Assembly (NCBI GenBank): GCA_002383415.1
Contig: DFYU01000037.1
Location: 1 to 12,994 of the forward strand
Length of the DNA stretch: 12,994 nt
Origin: Geobacter sp. UBA4074
GTDB lineage: Bacteria; Desulfobacterota; Desulfuromonadia; Geobacterales; Pseudopelobacteraceae
Direction of reading: 5' to 3'
Shown here piece after piece: positions 5,447-12,994 of the stretch. Position 1 is the stretch's first letter. Every line of letters starts with the position of its first letter. Under the pieces are notes generated by a model. That model saw nothing but the letters and a program-made list of their open reading frames with translations, was not told the DNA's origin and searched no databases. A program made the translations under genes and the position numbers.

Positions 5447-8193
5447 ACGAGCCTCCCCCCCCAACCCCGGTGGTCAAGCTGACCCAGGTCAGCCTGCGCT
5501 ACGGCACGACGACCGCCCTGCAGGATATCACCCTCGATCTGCCGGCGGGCTGTCTGATCGGCCTGATCGGACCGGATGGGGTGGGCAAATCCAGTCTCTT
5601 GTCACTGATCGCCGGTTCGCGGGCCATCCAACAGGGCAGCATCCAGGTGCTGGGCGGCAGTATGGCCGATGCCCGACACCGCACACAGGTCTGCCCCCGC
5701 ATCGCCTATATGCCGCAGGGGCTCGGCAAAAATCTCTATCCAACCCTGTCGGTGTTTGAGAACGTCGACTTCTTCGGCCGCCTGTTCGGCCACGACCGCC
5801 GGGAACGTGAACGACGGATCGACGAGCTGCTGCAGGCCACCGGGCTGGCCCCGTTCCGTCAGCGGCCGGCCGGCAAACTGTCCGGCGGCATGAAACAGAA
5901 GCTGGGGTTGTGCTGCGCCCTGATCCACGATCCCGACCTGCTGATCCTGGACGAGCCCACCACCGGCGTTGATCCACTGTCACGACGACAGTTCTGGCAA
6001 CTGATCGAGCGGATGCGGGCCCATCGTCCGGATATGAGCGTGCTGGTGGCCACGGCCTACATGGAAGAGGCGGCCCGCTTTGACTGGCTGGTGGCGCTGC
6101 ATGCCGGCAGGGTGCTCGCCACCGGCTCCCCGTCGGCGCTGCTGACCCAGACCAAGAGCAACAGCCTGGAAGAGGCCTTCATTGCCCTGCTGCCCCCCGC
6201 TGCCCGGGCCGGCCACCAACCGGTGCTGATCCCGCCCCGCACCTCCGAGCGACAGAACGTAACCGCCATCGAGGCCCACGACCTGACCATGCGCTTTGGC
6301 GATTTCACCGCCGTGGACCGGGTCAGCTTCCGGATTGGCCAGGGCGAGATCTTCGGTTTCCTCGGCTCCAACGGCTGTGGCAAGACCACCACCATGAAGA
6401 TGCTGACCGGCCTGCTGCCGGCCAGCGAAGGTGAAGCCTGGCTGTTCGGGCGGCCAGTGAACCCCCACGACCTGGCCACCCGCCGCCGGGTGGGCTACAT
6501 GACCCAGGGTTTTTCGCTCTACAGCGAGTTGAGCGTGCAGCAGAACTTGGTGCTGCACGCCCGTCTGTTCAGTATGAGAGAGGCTTGTATTCCGGAGCGG
6601 GTAACGGAGATGGCCCGGCGCTTCGGACTGGAACAGGTGCTGGACAGCCTGCCCGACGCCCTGCCGCTGGGGGTGCGGCAACGGCTGTCGCTGGCGGTGG
6701 CCATGATCCACGGTCCGGAGCTGCTGATCCTGGACGAGCCCACCTCCGGCGTTGATCCGGTGGCCCGGGACGCCTTCTGGCAGATCATGGTGGAGCTGGC
6801 CCGCCGCGATCAGGTGACCATCTTCATCTCGACCCACTTCATGAACGAGGCCGAACGTTGCGACCGGATCTCGCTGATGCACGCCGGCCGCGTGCTGGTC
6901 AGCGACGAGCCCGCTGCGCTGGTAGCAAAGCGCGGCGTGGCCACCCTGGAAGAGGCCTTCATCAGCTATCTGGAAGAGGCCGACCATGAGCCGCAGCAAG
7001 CTCTGTTGCCTTCGGCAGCGACCGCCGAGCCGTTGCCAACCACGGCTGCTGCCCCATCCCCGCGCTGGTACAACCTGTTCAGCCTGCGCCGCATGGTCAG
7101 CTACAGCCGCCGTGAGGCGTTGGAACTACGTCGCGACCCGGTGCGGCTGACCCTGGCGCTGCTGGGCAGTGTGCTGCTGATGCTGGTGATGGGCTACGGC
7201 ATCAACATGGATGTGGAAGACCTGCAGTTTGCGGTACTGGATCGGGATCGCACACCCATAAGCCGTGACTACGCCCTCAATCTGGCTGGATCACGGTATT
7301 TTCAGGAGCAGCCACCGCTCACGGACTACGCCGACCTGGACCAGCGGCTGCGGGCCGGCCAGATCAGCCTGGCCATCGAACTGCCACCGGGCTTTGGCCG
7401 CGACATCAAACGCGGCAGCCCGGTCAGTGTAGGGGCCTGGATCGACGGCGCCATGCCGACCCGGGCCGAGACGGTTAGCGGTTATGTGCAGGGTATGCAC
7501 AGCCAGTGGCTGGCCGGCCTGGTGCGTGAACAGCGGCAGCCCGGCGTCAGTGCCACCATCGAGACCCGCTTCCGCTACAACCCCGATGTCAGGAGCCTGC
7601 CGGCCATGGTGCCGGCCATGATCCCGCTGTTGTTGATGATGATCCCGGCCATGCTGTCGGCGCTGTCGGTGGTGCGGGAAAAGGAACTGGGCTCCATCGT
7701 CAACCTCTACGTCACCCCGGTCACACGGCTGGAATTCCTGCTGGGCAAGCAGCTGCCGTATATCGTCTTGGCCATGCTCAACTTCCTGCTGTTGACCGGG
7801 CTGGCGGTACTGGTCTTCAAGGTGCCGCTCAAAGGCAGCTTCGGGGCCCTGCTGCTGGCGGCGTTCCTGTATGTGATCGCCGCCACCGCCTTAGGGCTGG
7901 TGATCTCCAGCTTCATGCGCAGCCAGATCGCCGCCCTGTTCGGCACCACCCTGCTGACCATCCTGCCGGCGGTCCAGTTCTCCGGCATGATCGACCCGGT
8001 GTCGTCGCTGGAGGGGGCCGGCGCCCTGATCGGCAAACTCTACCCCACCACCCACTTCCTGACCATCACCCGCGGCGCCTTTTCCAAGGCACTGGGTTTT
8101 GCCGAACTGCAGTCATCCTTCCTGCCGTTGCTGCTGGCGGTGCCGCTGCTGACCCTGCTGGGCGCGCTGCTGCTGAAGAAACAGGAGCGCTGA
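5443..8193 (+). CDS. rbbA: Double ABC ATPase fused to ABC-2 permease (RbbA/YhiH)
   Basis: This 916-residue protein has two ABC ATPase domains followed by an ABC-2 type membrane domain. NBD1 has Walker A GPDGVGKSS (43-51), signature LSGGMKQ (146-152) and Walker B LLILDEP (166-172). NBD2 has Walker A GSNGCGKTT (308-316), a degenerate signature LPLGVRQ (407-413) and Walker B LLILDEP (427-433). Each ATPase unit ends with LEEAFI. One membrane segment lies near 569-588, followed by a large periplasmic loop and then a hydrophobic C-terminus from about 721. Size and motifs match E. coli RbbA (about 911 aa), reported as a ribosome-associated ATPase; its domain plan and neighbours fit an exporter. I chose the ATG at 5443 because it overlaps the yhiI stop; an in-frame ATG at 5410 would add 11 residues. 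A run of eight C bases lies just after the start. Confidence 0.94.
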   Translation: MNEPPPPTPVVKLTQVSLRYGTTTALQDITLDLPAGCLIGLIGPDGVGKSSLLSLIAGSRAIQQGSIQVLGGSMADARHRTQVCPRIAYMPQGLGKNLYPTLSVFENVDFFGRLFGHDRRERERRIDELLQATGLAPFRQRPAGKLSGGMKQKLGLCCALIHDPDLLILDEPTTGVDPLSRRQFWQLIERMRAHRPDMSVLVATAYMEEAARFDWLVALHAGRVLATGSPSALLTQTKSNSLEEAFIALLPPAARAGHQPVLIPPRTSERQNVTAIEAHDLTMRFGDFTAVDRVSFRIGQGEIFGFLGSNGCGKTTTMKMLTGLLPASEGEAWLFGRPVNPHDLATRRRVGYMTQGFSLYSELSVQQNLVLHARLFSMREACIPERVTEMARRFGLEQVLDSLPDALPLGVRQRLSLAVAMIHGPELLILDEPTSGVDPVARDAFWQIMVELARRDQVTIFISTHFMNEAERCDRISLMHAGRVLVSDEPAALVAKRGVATLEEAFISYLEEADHEPQQALLPSAATAEPLPTTAAAPSPRWYNLFSLRRMVSYSRREALELRRDPVRLTLALLGSVLLMLVMGYGINMDVEDLQFAVLDRDRTPISRDYALNLAGSRYFQEQPPLTDYADLDQRLRAGQISLAIELPPGFGRDIKRGSPVSVGAWIDGAMPTRAETVSGYVQGMHSQWLAGLVREQRQPGVSATIETRFRYNPDVRSLPAMVPAMIPLLLMMIPAMLSALSVVREKELGSIVNLYVTPVTRLEFLLGKQLPYIVLAMLNFLLLTGLAVLVFKVPLKGSFGALLLAAFLYVIAATALGLVISSFMRSQIAALFGTTLLTILPAVQFSGMIDPVSSLEGAGALIGKLYPTTHFLTITRGAFSKALGFAELQSSFLPLLLAVPLLTLLGALLLKKQER
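5455..5462 (+). repeat. Poly-C tract (8 C) at the start of rbbA
   Basis: Eight consecutive C bases lie 12 nt after the start of the ATG of rbbA and encode part of the Pro run in NEPPPPTP. Tracts of this kind can slip during replication, and a one-base change would put nearly the whole protein out of frame. Eight bases is at the low end for known phase-variable tracts. Confidence 0.6.
5938..5975 (+). repeat. Walker B repeat, copy 1 (NBD1 of rbbA)
   Basis: These 38 bases encode LLILDEPTTGVD and match 6721-6758 at 37 of 38 positions. The copies are 783 bp apart. They mark the internal duplication of the two ATPase domains. Confidence 0.85.
6165..6182 (+). repeat. LEEAFI repeat, copy 1 (end of NBD1 unit)
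   Basis: These 18 bases encode the LEEAF segment that closes the first ATPase unit. They are identical to 6945-6962, 780 bp further on. Confidence 0.8.
6721..6758 (+). repeat. Walker B repeat, copy 2 (NBD2 of rbbA)
   Basis: This is the second copy of the 38-bp element, encoding LLILDEPTSGVD. The single mismatch to copy 1 changes Thr to Ser. Confidence 0.85.
6945..6962 (+). repeat. LEEAFI repeat, copy 2 (end of NBD2 unit)
   Basis: This is the second identical 18-base copy of the motif that ends each ATPase unit of rbbA. Confidence 0.8.
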
Positions 8194-8195
8194 CC

Positions 8196-9317
8196 GTGCG
8201 GCCGGCCAACATCCTCCACCTGGGTGTCAAGGAACTGCGGGGCCTGCTGCGGGATCCGGTCATGCTGTTTCTGATTATCTACGCCTTCAGTCTGGCCATC
8301 TACACCGCCGCCACCGCCATGCCCGAGACCCTCAACAAGGCGCCGATCGCCATTGTGGATGAAGACCGTTCCCAGCTCTCCCAGCGGATCAGCGACGCCT
8401 TTTACCCGCCTCACTTCATGCCGCCCTCCCTGATCAGCCTGCGCGAGATGGATGCGCGCATGGACGCCGGCCTGGATACCTTTGCCCTGACCATCCCGGC
8501 CTCCTTCCAGCGCAACCTGCTGGCCGGTCGCAACCCCAGCATCCAGCTCAACGTGGACGCCACCCGCATGAGCCAGGCCTTCACCGGCAGCGGCTACATC
8601 CAGATCATGGTCGGCAACGAGATCAGTCGCTTTCTGCAGGCCTATGGCGCCGACCCCACGCCGCCGGTTGAACTGGCGCTGCGGGCCCGCTTCAACCCCC
8701 AGCTGAACAAGACCTGGTTCGGTGCGGTGATGAAGCTGATCGACAACGTCACCATGCTGTCGATCATCCTGACCGGCGCGGCGCTGCTGCGGGAGCGGGA
8801 ACACGGCACCGTGGAACACCTGCTGGCCATGCCGGTCACCCCCCTGGAGATCATGACCGCCAAGGTCTGGGCCATGGGGCTGGTGGTGCTGCTGGCCACG
8901 GCCGGCTCCCTGCTGCTGGTGGTCCAGGGCTGGCTTGCGGTACCGATCGAAGGTTCGCTGCTGCTGTTTCTGCTGGGCTGCACCCTGCACCTGTTCGCCA
9001 CCACCTCGCTGGGGATCTTCCTCGGCACCCTGGCTCGGTCCATGCCGCAGTTCGGCCTGCTGCTGATGCTGGTGCTGCTGCCGCTGCAGATCCTGTCCGG
9101 CGGCACCACCCCCCGCGAGAGCATGCCCGAGCTGGTCCGCTACCTGATGATGGTGGCCCCCAACACCCACTTCGTGATGCTGGCCCAGGCCGTACTGTAC
9201 CGTGGCGCCGGCCTGGCGGTGGTCTGGCCCCAGCTGCTCTCCCTGACCTTGATCGGCTCGGTGCTGTTCAGCTTGTCGCTGGCGCGTTTCCGCACAACCA
9301 TCGGCACCATGGCGTGA
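8196..9317 (+). CDS. yhhJ: ABC-2 type permease, YhhJ family
   Basis: This 373-residue inner-membrane protein is the second permease half of the YhiI-RbbA-YhhJ exporter; RbbA carries the other half. It starts with GTG two bases after the rbbA stop. AGGAG at 8183-8187, 8 nt upstream, supports this start. One membrane segment near residues 21-40 is followed by a periplasmic domain of about 140 residues (NVDATRMSQAFTGSGYIQ). A cluster of membrane segments from about 178 follows, with the ABC-2 motif LLREREHGTVEHLLAMPVTP and later LPLQILSGGTTPRESMP. The C-terminus RFRTTIGTMA is nearly that of E. coli YhhJ (RFRKTIGTMA, from memory). Length equals the family's usual 370-375. It is the last gene before a 201-bp intergenic region, although no clear terminator follows it. 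Confidence 0.93.
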   Translation: MRPANILHLGVKELRGLLRDPVMLFLIIYAFSLAIYTAATAMPETLNKAPIAIVDEDRSQLSQRISDAFYPPHFMPPSLISLREMDARMDAGLDTFALTIPASFQRNLLAGRNPSIQLNVDATRMSQAFTGSGYIQIMVGNEISRFLQAYGADPTPPVELALRARFNPQLNKTWFGAVMKLIDNVTMLSIILTGAALLREREHGTVEHLLAMPVTPLEIMTAKVWAMGLVVLLATAGSLLLVVQGWLAVPIEGSLLLFLLGCTLHLFATTSLGIFLGTLARSMPQFGLLLMLVLLPLQILSGGTTPRESMPELVRYLMMVAPNTHFVMLAQAVLYRGAGLAVVWPQLLSLTLIGSVLFSLSLARFRTTIGTMA

Positions 9318-9362
9318 CACAACCTTTTTCAGGCGACCACTTGATTTTGTCAGTGCCGGCCC

Positions 9363-9391
9363 CTGGCAATTCCGTCGTTTTCTGATAGTAT
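9363..9391 (+). promoter_or_regulatory. Candidate sigma-70 promoter for the fdn operon
   Basis: A -35-like CTGGCA (9363-9368) is followed by a 17-bp spacer and a -10-like TAGTAT (9386-9391). A TG dinucleotide one base upstream (9383-9384) gives an extended -10 element. Each hexamer matches the consensus at 4 of 6 positions. Transcription would start near 9398, leaving a leader of about 120 nt before fdnG. It is the only intergenic region of useful size upstream of fdnG. Confidence 0.45.
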
Positions 9392-9466
9392 AAAAAAATG
9401 CCGGCTGCTGCCACTGCTGGGATTCATGTGGGCTGTCTGCCGGAGATGCCATGGATAGATGCTGAT

Positions 9467-9484
9467 GTTCATTGTTAGATGAAC
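9467..9484. promoter_or_regulatory. Inverted repeat in the fdnG leader (possible operator or RNA hairpin)
   Basis: GTTCAT and ATGAAC form a perfect 6-bp inverted repeat around a 6-nt centre. It ends 20 nt before the Shine-Dalgarno of fdnG. Another ATTCAT follows at 9491-9496. It could be a protein-binding site or a weak leader stem; a 6-bp repeat can also arise by chance. Confidence 0.3.
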
Positions 9485-9503
9485 GAAACGATTCATCCCA
9501 ACC

Positions 9504-9510
9504 AAGGAGG
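9504..9510 (+). promoter_or_regulatory. Shine-Dalgarno that decides the fdnG start
   Basis: AAGGAGG is a near-perfect ribosome-binding site. It lies 8 nt before the ATG at 9519 but only 2 nt before the in-frame GTG at 9513, so ATG 9519 is the start. Confidence 0.85.
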
Positions 9511-9518
9511 GCGTGAAT

Positions 9519-12500
9519 ATGCAGGTGACACGACGGCAGTTCTTCAAGTTCTGCGCCGGAGGCTTGGGGGGTTCCAGCGTGGCGATGCTGGGCTTTCCTA
9601 CAGGCAAGGCGCTGGCAGAGGTCCGCAGCTTCAAGCTGACCCGCACGACGGAGGTGCGCAACACCTGCCCCTACTGTTCGGTGGGATGCGGCTTGATCAT
9701 GAGCAGCCTGGGGGACCGGGCAAAGAATGCCACAGCATCGATCATCCATATCGAAGGGGATGCCGATCATCCGGTCAATCGCGGCACACTCTGTCCCAAG
9801 GGCGCCGGCCTGCTCGATTTCATTCACAGCCCGAACCGTCTGAAATACCCCGAGTATCGGGCGCCAGGCGGCAACGAGTGGCAACGCATCTCATGGGATG
9901 ACGCCTTCAGCCGTATCGCCACACTGATGAAACAGGACCGCGACACCAATTTTGTTCAAAAGACCGCCGATGGCCTGACGGTGAATCGCTGGCTGACCAC
10001 CGGTTTCCTGGCCGCCTCAGCCGCCAGCAACGAAACCGGCTACCTGACCAACAAAATGCTGCGCAGCCTGGGGATGATCGCCATCGACAACCAGGCCCGA
10101 GTCTGACACGCCCCCACCGTGGCAAGTCTTGCCACTACATTCGGTCGCGGCGCCATGACCAACCATTGGGTCGACATCAAGAATGCCAATCTCGTCGTTG
10201 TGATGGGGGGCAATGCCGCCGAGGCACACCCCTGCGGTTTCAAATGGGTAACAGAGGCCAAGGCCCACAACAATGCCAAGCTGATCGTTATCGATCCACG
10301 CTTTACCCGTTCCGCGGCCGTGGCCGACTATTACGCTCCGCTCCGTTCGGGTAGCGACATCGCCTTTTTGGGAGGTCTGATCAACTATCTCCTAAGCAAT
10401 GACAAGATCCAGCATGAGTATGTGAAGAAATTCACCGACGCCAGTTTCCTGGTCAACGACGACTACCAGTTCGATAACGGCCTGTTTTCCGGCTACGACA
10501 AAGACAAGCGAGCCTACGACAAGAGCTCCTGGTCCTATCAGAAGGGGCCCGACGGCTTTGTGCTGGTCGATGAGACGCTGCAGCACCCGCGTTGCGTCTT
10601 CAATCTACTCAAGCAGCATTATTCCCGTTATACCGTGGAGATGGTCACCAAGCTCACCGGCACCCCCCGTGACCAGTTTCTCAAGATCTGCGAGATGATC
10701 GCGGAGACCTCGGCCCCTGACAAAACCACCACTTTTCTCTACGCCCTGGGCTGGACCCAGCACTCCACCGGCACGCAGATAATCCGGACGACGGCAATGG
10801 TGCAGTTGCTGCTGGGCAACATCGGCATGGCCGGGGGCGGTATCAACGCCCTGCGCGGCCACTCCAACATCCAGGGTCTGACCGATCTGGGGCTGTTGTC
10901 CAACTCGCTGCCCGGCTACCTGACCTTAGCCGGTGATAAGGAGCAGGATTTCAAGACGTTTCTGGATAAACGCGCCTTTAAGCCGCTCCGTCCGGGCCAG
11001 ATGAGCTTTTGGCAGAATTATCCGGCCTTCCATGTCAGCCTGATGAAATCGTGGTACGGCAACGCAGCGACCAAGGAAAACAACTGGTGCTACGAATGGC
11101 TGCCCAAACTGGACAAGGTATACGACGTCCTGCAGGTGTTCGAACTGATGCACCAGGGCAAGCTGAACGGTTACTTTGCCCAGGGCTTCAACCCCCTGGC
11201 GGCGTTCCCCAACAAGGCCAAGATTGGGGAGGCACTGGCAAAATTGAAATACCTGGTGGTGATTGATCCGCTGGCAACGGAAACCTCTGAATTCTGGAAA
11301 AATTACGGCGAGTTCAACAACGTCGATCCAGCCAAGATCCAGACCGAGGTCTTTCGCCTCCCCTCCGGTTGCTTTGCCGAGGAAGACGGCTCGCTGGTCA
11401 ACTCCAGCCGTGTCTTGCAATGGCACTACAAGGGAGCGAACCCACCGGCTGAAGCCCGGGGCGATGCCGAGATCATCGCCGGGCTCTTTCTCAAACTGCG
11501 CGAACTGTATCGGAAGGGAGGAGGGGCCTTCCCCGACCCAATCCTCAATCTGAGCTGGCCATACCTGATTCCTGCCAGCCCGTCGGCCGAAGAGGTGGCC
11601 CGAGAGTTCAACGGCAAGGCCTTGGCCGATGTAACCGACCCGAAGGACCCGACCAAGGTGCTGGCCAAGCCGGGTGAACAACTGGCCGGCTTCGCCCAGT
11701 TACGCGATGACGGTTCAACGGCCTGTGGTTGCTGGATCTTCTCCGGCGCCTGGACTCAGGCTGGAAACATGATGGCGCGTCGTGACAATAGTGATCCAAG
11801 CGGCTTGGGCAACACTCCCAACTGGGCCTTTGCCTGGCCGGCCAACCGCCGGATCATTTACAACCGGGCCTCCTGTGATGCAACCGGCAAACCGTGGGAC
11901 CCCCGGCGCAAGGTGATCGCCTGGGATGCCAAGGCACAGAAATGGCAGGGGATGGATGTGCCCGATATGCGACCTGACGCCGCACCGGAGCAGAATGTGG
12001 GGCCGTTCATCATGAACCCGGAAGGGGTGGCGCGCCTGTTTGGTGTTGATAAACTGGCGGAAGGACCGTTCCCCGAACACTATGAGCCGTTCGAAACACC
12101 GCTGGAGACCAACCCCCTGCATCCTGCCGTAGTAAGCAATCCGGCGGCGCGGATCTTCAAGGACGACCTGGCGGCGCTGGGCAGCTCCAAGGAATTTCCC
12201 TACATCGGCACCACCTACCGCCTGACGGAACATTTTCACTTCTGGACCAAGCATGCCAAACTGAACGCGATCCTCCAGCCGGAGCAGTTTGTGGAGATCG
12301 ATGAGGAGCTGGCCAAGGCGAAGGGGATCAAATCCGGCGACAAAGTCAAGGTCAGCTCGAAGCGTGGCCATATCAAGGCGGTGGCGGTGGTGACCAAACG
12401 GCTCAAGGCGCTGGATGTGGACGGGAAGCGGGTGCATACCGTGGGGATTCCCATCCACTGGGGCTTCAAGGGGGTGGCTAAAAACGGCTATATCGCCAAC

Positions 12501-12581
12501 ACCCTGACCCCCTTTGTGGGTGACGCCAATACCCAGACCCCCGAGTTCAAGACCTTCCTGGTCGCCATCGAGAAAGCGTAA
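9519..12581 (+). CDS. fdnG: Formate dehydrogenase-N, alpha subunit, selenocysteine-containing
   Basis: This is the molybdenum (bis-MGD) catalytic subunit that oxidises formate to CO2 in the periplasm. The frame runs through an in-frame TGA at 10104-10106, read as selenocysteine, to TAA at 12579-12581: 1020 residues, versus about 1015 for E. coli FdnG. A Tat signal begins MQVTRRQFFKF and is probably cleaved after KALA (residue 33). The [4Fe-4S] ligands are Cys50, Cys53, Cys57 and Cys92, with Lys94 in LCPKG. Selenocysteine is residue 196, followed by His197. All of these numbers equal those of E. coli FdnG. Later motifs include GRGAMTNHWVDIKNANLVVV, NALRGHSNIQG, AEGPFPEHYEPFETPL and the C-terminal cofactor domain with GIPIHWG and NTLTPFVGDANTQTPEFK. 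Electrons pass to FdnH, encoded 11 nt downstream. FdoG is a close paralogue and cannot be excluded. Expression needs SelA, SelB, SelC and SelD plus molybdenum cofactor synthesis. Confidence 0.96.
10104..10140 (+). promoter_or_regulatory. SECIS element (selenocysteine insertion signal) after the fdnG UGA
   Basis: UGA at 10104-10106 is followed 12 nt later by a perfect 7-bp hairpin: GTGGCAA (10119-10125) and TTGCCAC (10129-10135) around the loop GTC. Distance, GU in the apical loop and the core GCAAGUCUUGC match the E. coli fdnG SECIS as I recall it. SelB binding to this stem-loop redirects UGA from termination to selenocysteine insertion. The encoded residues HAPTVASLATTFGRG are those expected after Sec in FdnG. 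Confidence 0.93.
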
Positions 12582-12592
12582 GGGAGCGAGCC

Positions 12593-12994
12593 ATGGCACT
12601 TCAATCATTGGACATCAAGCGCCGTTCAGCCACCACCACACCGCCACCGGGCGTGCGCAAAACCGTGGAACTGGCCAAGCTGATCGATATTTCAAAATGC
12701 ATCGGCTGCAAGGCATGCCAAGCGGCTTGCATGGAGTGGAACGACCTGCGGGACGAGGTCGGAATAACTACCGGAGTCTATGACAACCCGCGGGACCTGA
12801 ACGAGAAGACCTGGACCTTGATGCGCTATGCCGAGGTGGAATCTGAAAAGGGAAAACTGGAATGGCTGATCCGCAAGGATGGCTGCATGCATTGCGCCGA
12901 TCCGGGCTGCCTCAAGGCCTGCCCGGCGCCGGGGGCCGTCATCCAGTACCATAACGGCATCGTGGATTTTCACGAGGAGAACTGCATCGGCTGC
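12593..12994 (+). CDS. fdnH: Formate dehydrogenase-N, beta (iron-sulfur) subunit, 3' truncated
   Basis: The first 134 residues of the ferredoxin-like electron-transfer subunit are present; the E. coli protein is about 294 aa. It passes electrons from FdnG to the cytochrome b subunit FdnI, which should follow outside the window. The start ATG has AGGGAG at 12581-12586, overlapping the fdnG stop, so translation is probably coupled. Cys36, Cys39, Cys42 and Cys46 (CIGCKACQAAC) form the first cluster motif. Cys98, Cys101, Cys106 and Cys110 (CMHCADPGCLKAC) form the second. A third begins with CIGC at 131-134, cut by the edge. KDGCMHC and NGIVDFHEENCIGC are nearly those of E. coli FdnH. The C-terminal membrane helix that anchors the family is beyond the window. 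Confidence 0.95.
   Translation, partial: MALQSLDIKRRSATTTPPPGVRKTVELAKLIDISKCIGCKACQAACMEWNDLRDEVGITTGVYDNPRDLNEKTWTLMRYAEVESEKGKLEWLIRKDGCMHCADPGCLKACPAPGAVIQYHNGIVDFHEENCIGC

Noticed and set aside
9341..9353. TTGATTTTGTCAG as an FNR/CRP-type site
   Set aside because: The half-sites are 5 rather than 6 bases apart and the right half is poor.
9513..9518. GTG at 9513 as the start of fdnG
   Set aside because: It is only 2 nt from the Shine-Dalgarno. ATG 9519 has ideal spacing and gives E. coli-like numbering.
8040..9884. A 614-codon open frame on the minus strand, with other long antisense frames at 726-1595 and 1861-2835
   Set aside because: They lie opposite clear genes, are rich in Gln/His/Gly/Arg as expected of shadows in GC-rich DNA, and show no recognisable domain.
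9479..9901. 140-codon plus-strand frame overlapping the start of fdnG
   Set aside because: It is out of frame with the well-supported fdnG, lacks a ribosome-binding site and has no recognisable domain.
10104..10106. In-frame stop in fdnG as a disabling mutation
   Set aside because: Its position equals the Sec codon of the family and a SECIS hairpin follows, so it is a recoded codon.
1..12994. CRISPR arrays, tRNA/rRNA genes, insertion sequences, phage or defence genes
   Set aside because: I looked for regular spacer repeats, terminal inverted repeats, transposase motifs and RNA-gene hallmarks and saw none; nearly all the sequence is accounted for by the eight genes.

Overview
The window is GC-rich, gene-dense bacterial DNA. 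All convincing genes are on the plus strand. It carries envelope-transport genes from the left edge to about 9.3 kb and the start of a respiratory formate dehydrogenase operon from about 9.5 kb to the right edge. The host is a Gram-negative, respiring bacterium: there is an outer-membrane lipoprotein channel, an outer-membrane phospholipase and a Tat-exported selenoenzyme. The proteins resemble enterobacterial and Pseudomonas homologues recalled from memory. The mix would suit a Geobacter/Pelobacter-type deltaproteobacterium, but no taxonomic marker is present, so that is a guess.

Layout. (1) 1-1886: C-terminal 60% of an AcrB-type RND efflux pump, cut by the window edge. (2) 1888-3354: OprM-like outer-membrane channel lipoprotein. 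(3) 3351-4295: outer-membrane phospholipase A (PldA), overlapping the oprM stop by 4 nt, with a strong terminator-like hairpin inside its coding region. (4) 4373-9317: yhiI-rbbA-yhhJ, an HlyD-type adaptor, a double-ATPase/permease fusion and a second permease, tightly coupled. (5) 9318-9518: intergenic region with a candidate promoter and an inverted repeat. (6) 9519-12581: fdnG, formate dehydrogenase-N alpha subunit, read through an in-frame TGA as selenocysteine (residue 196) with a SECIS hairpin directly after it. (7) 12593-12994: start of fdnH, the iron-sulfur beta subunit, cut by the right edge.

How the genes fit together. The RND pump and OprM channel form two parts of a tripartite drug/solvent pump; the adaptor would lie upstream. 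YhiI, RbbA and YhhJ form an ABC-type exporter that needs an outer-membrane channel and has none of its own, so OprM could serve both. PldA, which degrades phospholipids misplaced in the outer leaflet, sits between them, suggesting a membrane-damage theme. No clear terminator separates genes from acrB to yhhJ, so they could be one transcript, with the hairpin in pldA as a possible attenuation point. FdnG and FdnH are the periplasmic catalytic and electron-transfer subunits of formate respiration; the membrane cytochrome FdnI is expected just beyond the window.

I found no CRISPR array, tRNA, rRNA, insertion sequence or phage gene. The most informative observations are the selenocysteine/SECIS reading of fdnG, the terminator-like hairpin inside pldA, and the coupling of pldA to efflux genes.
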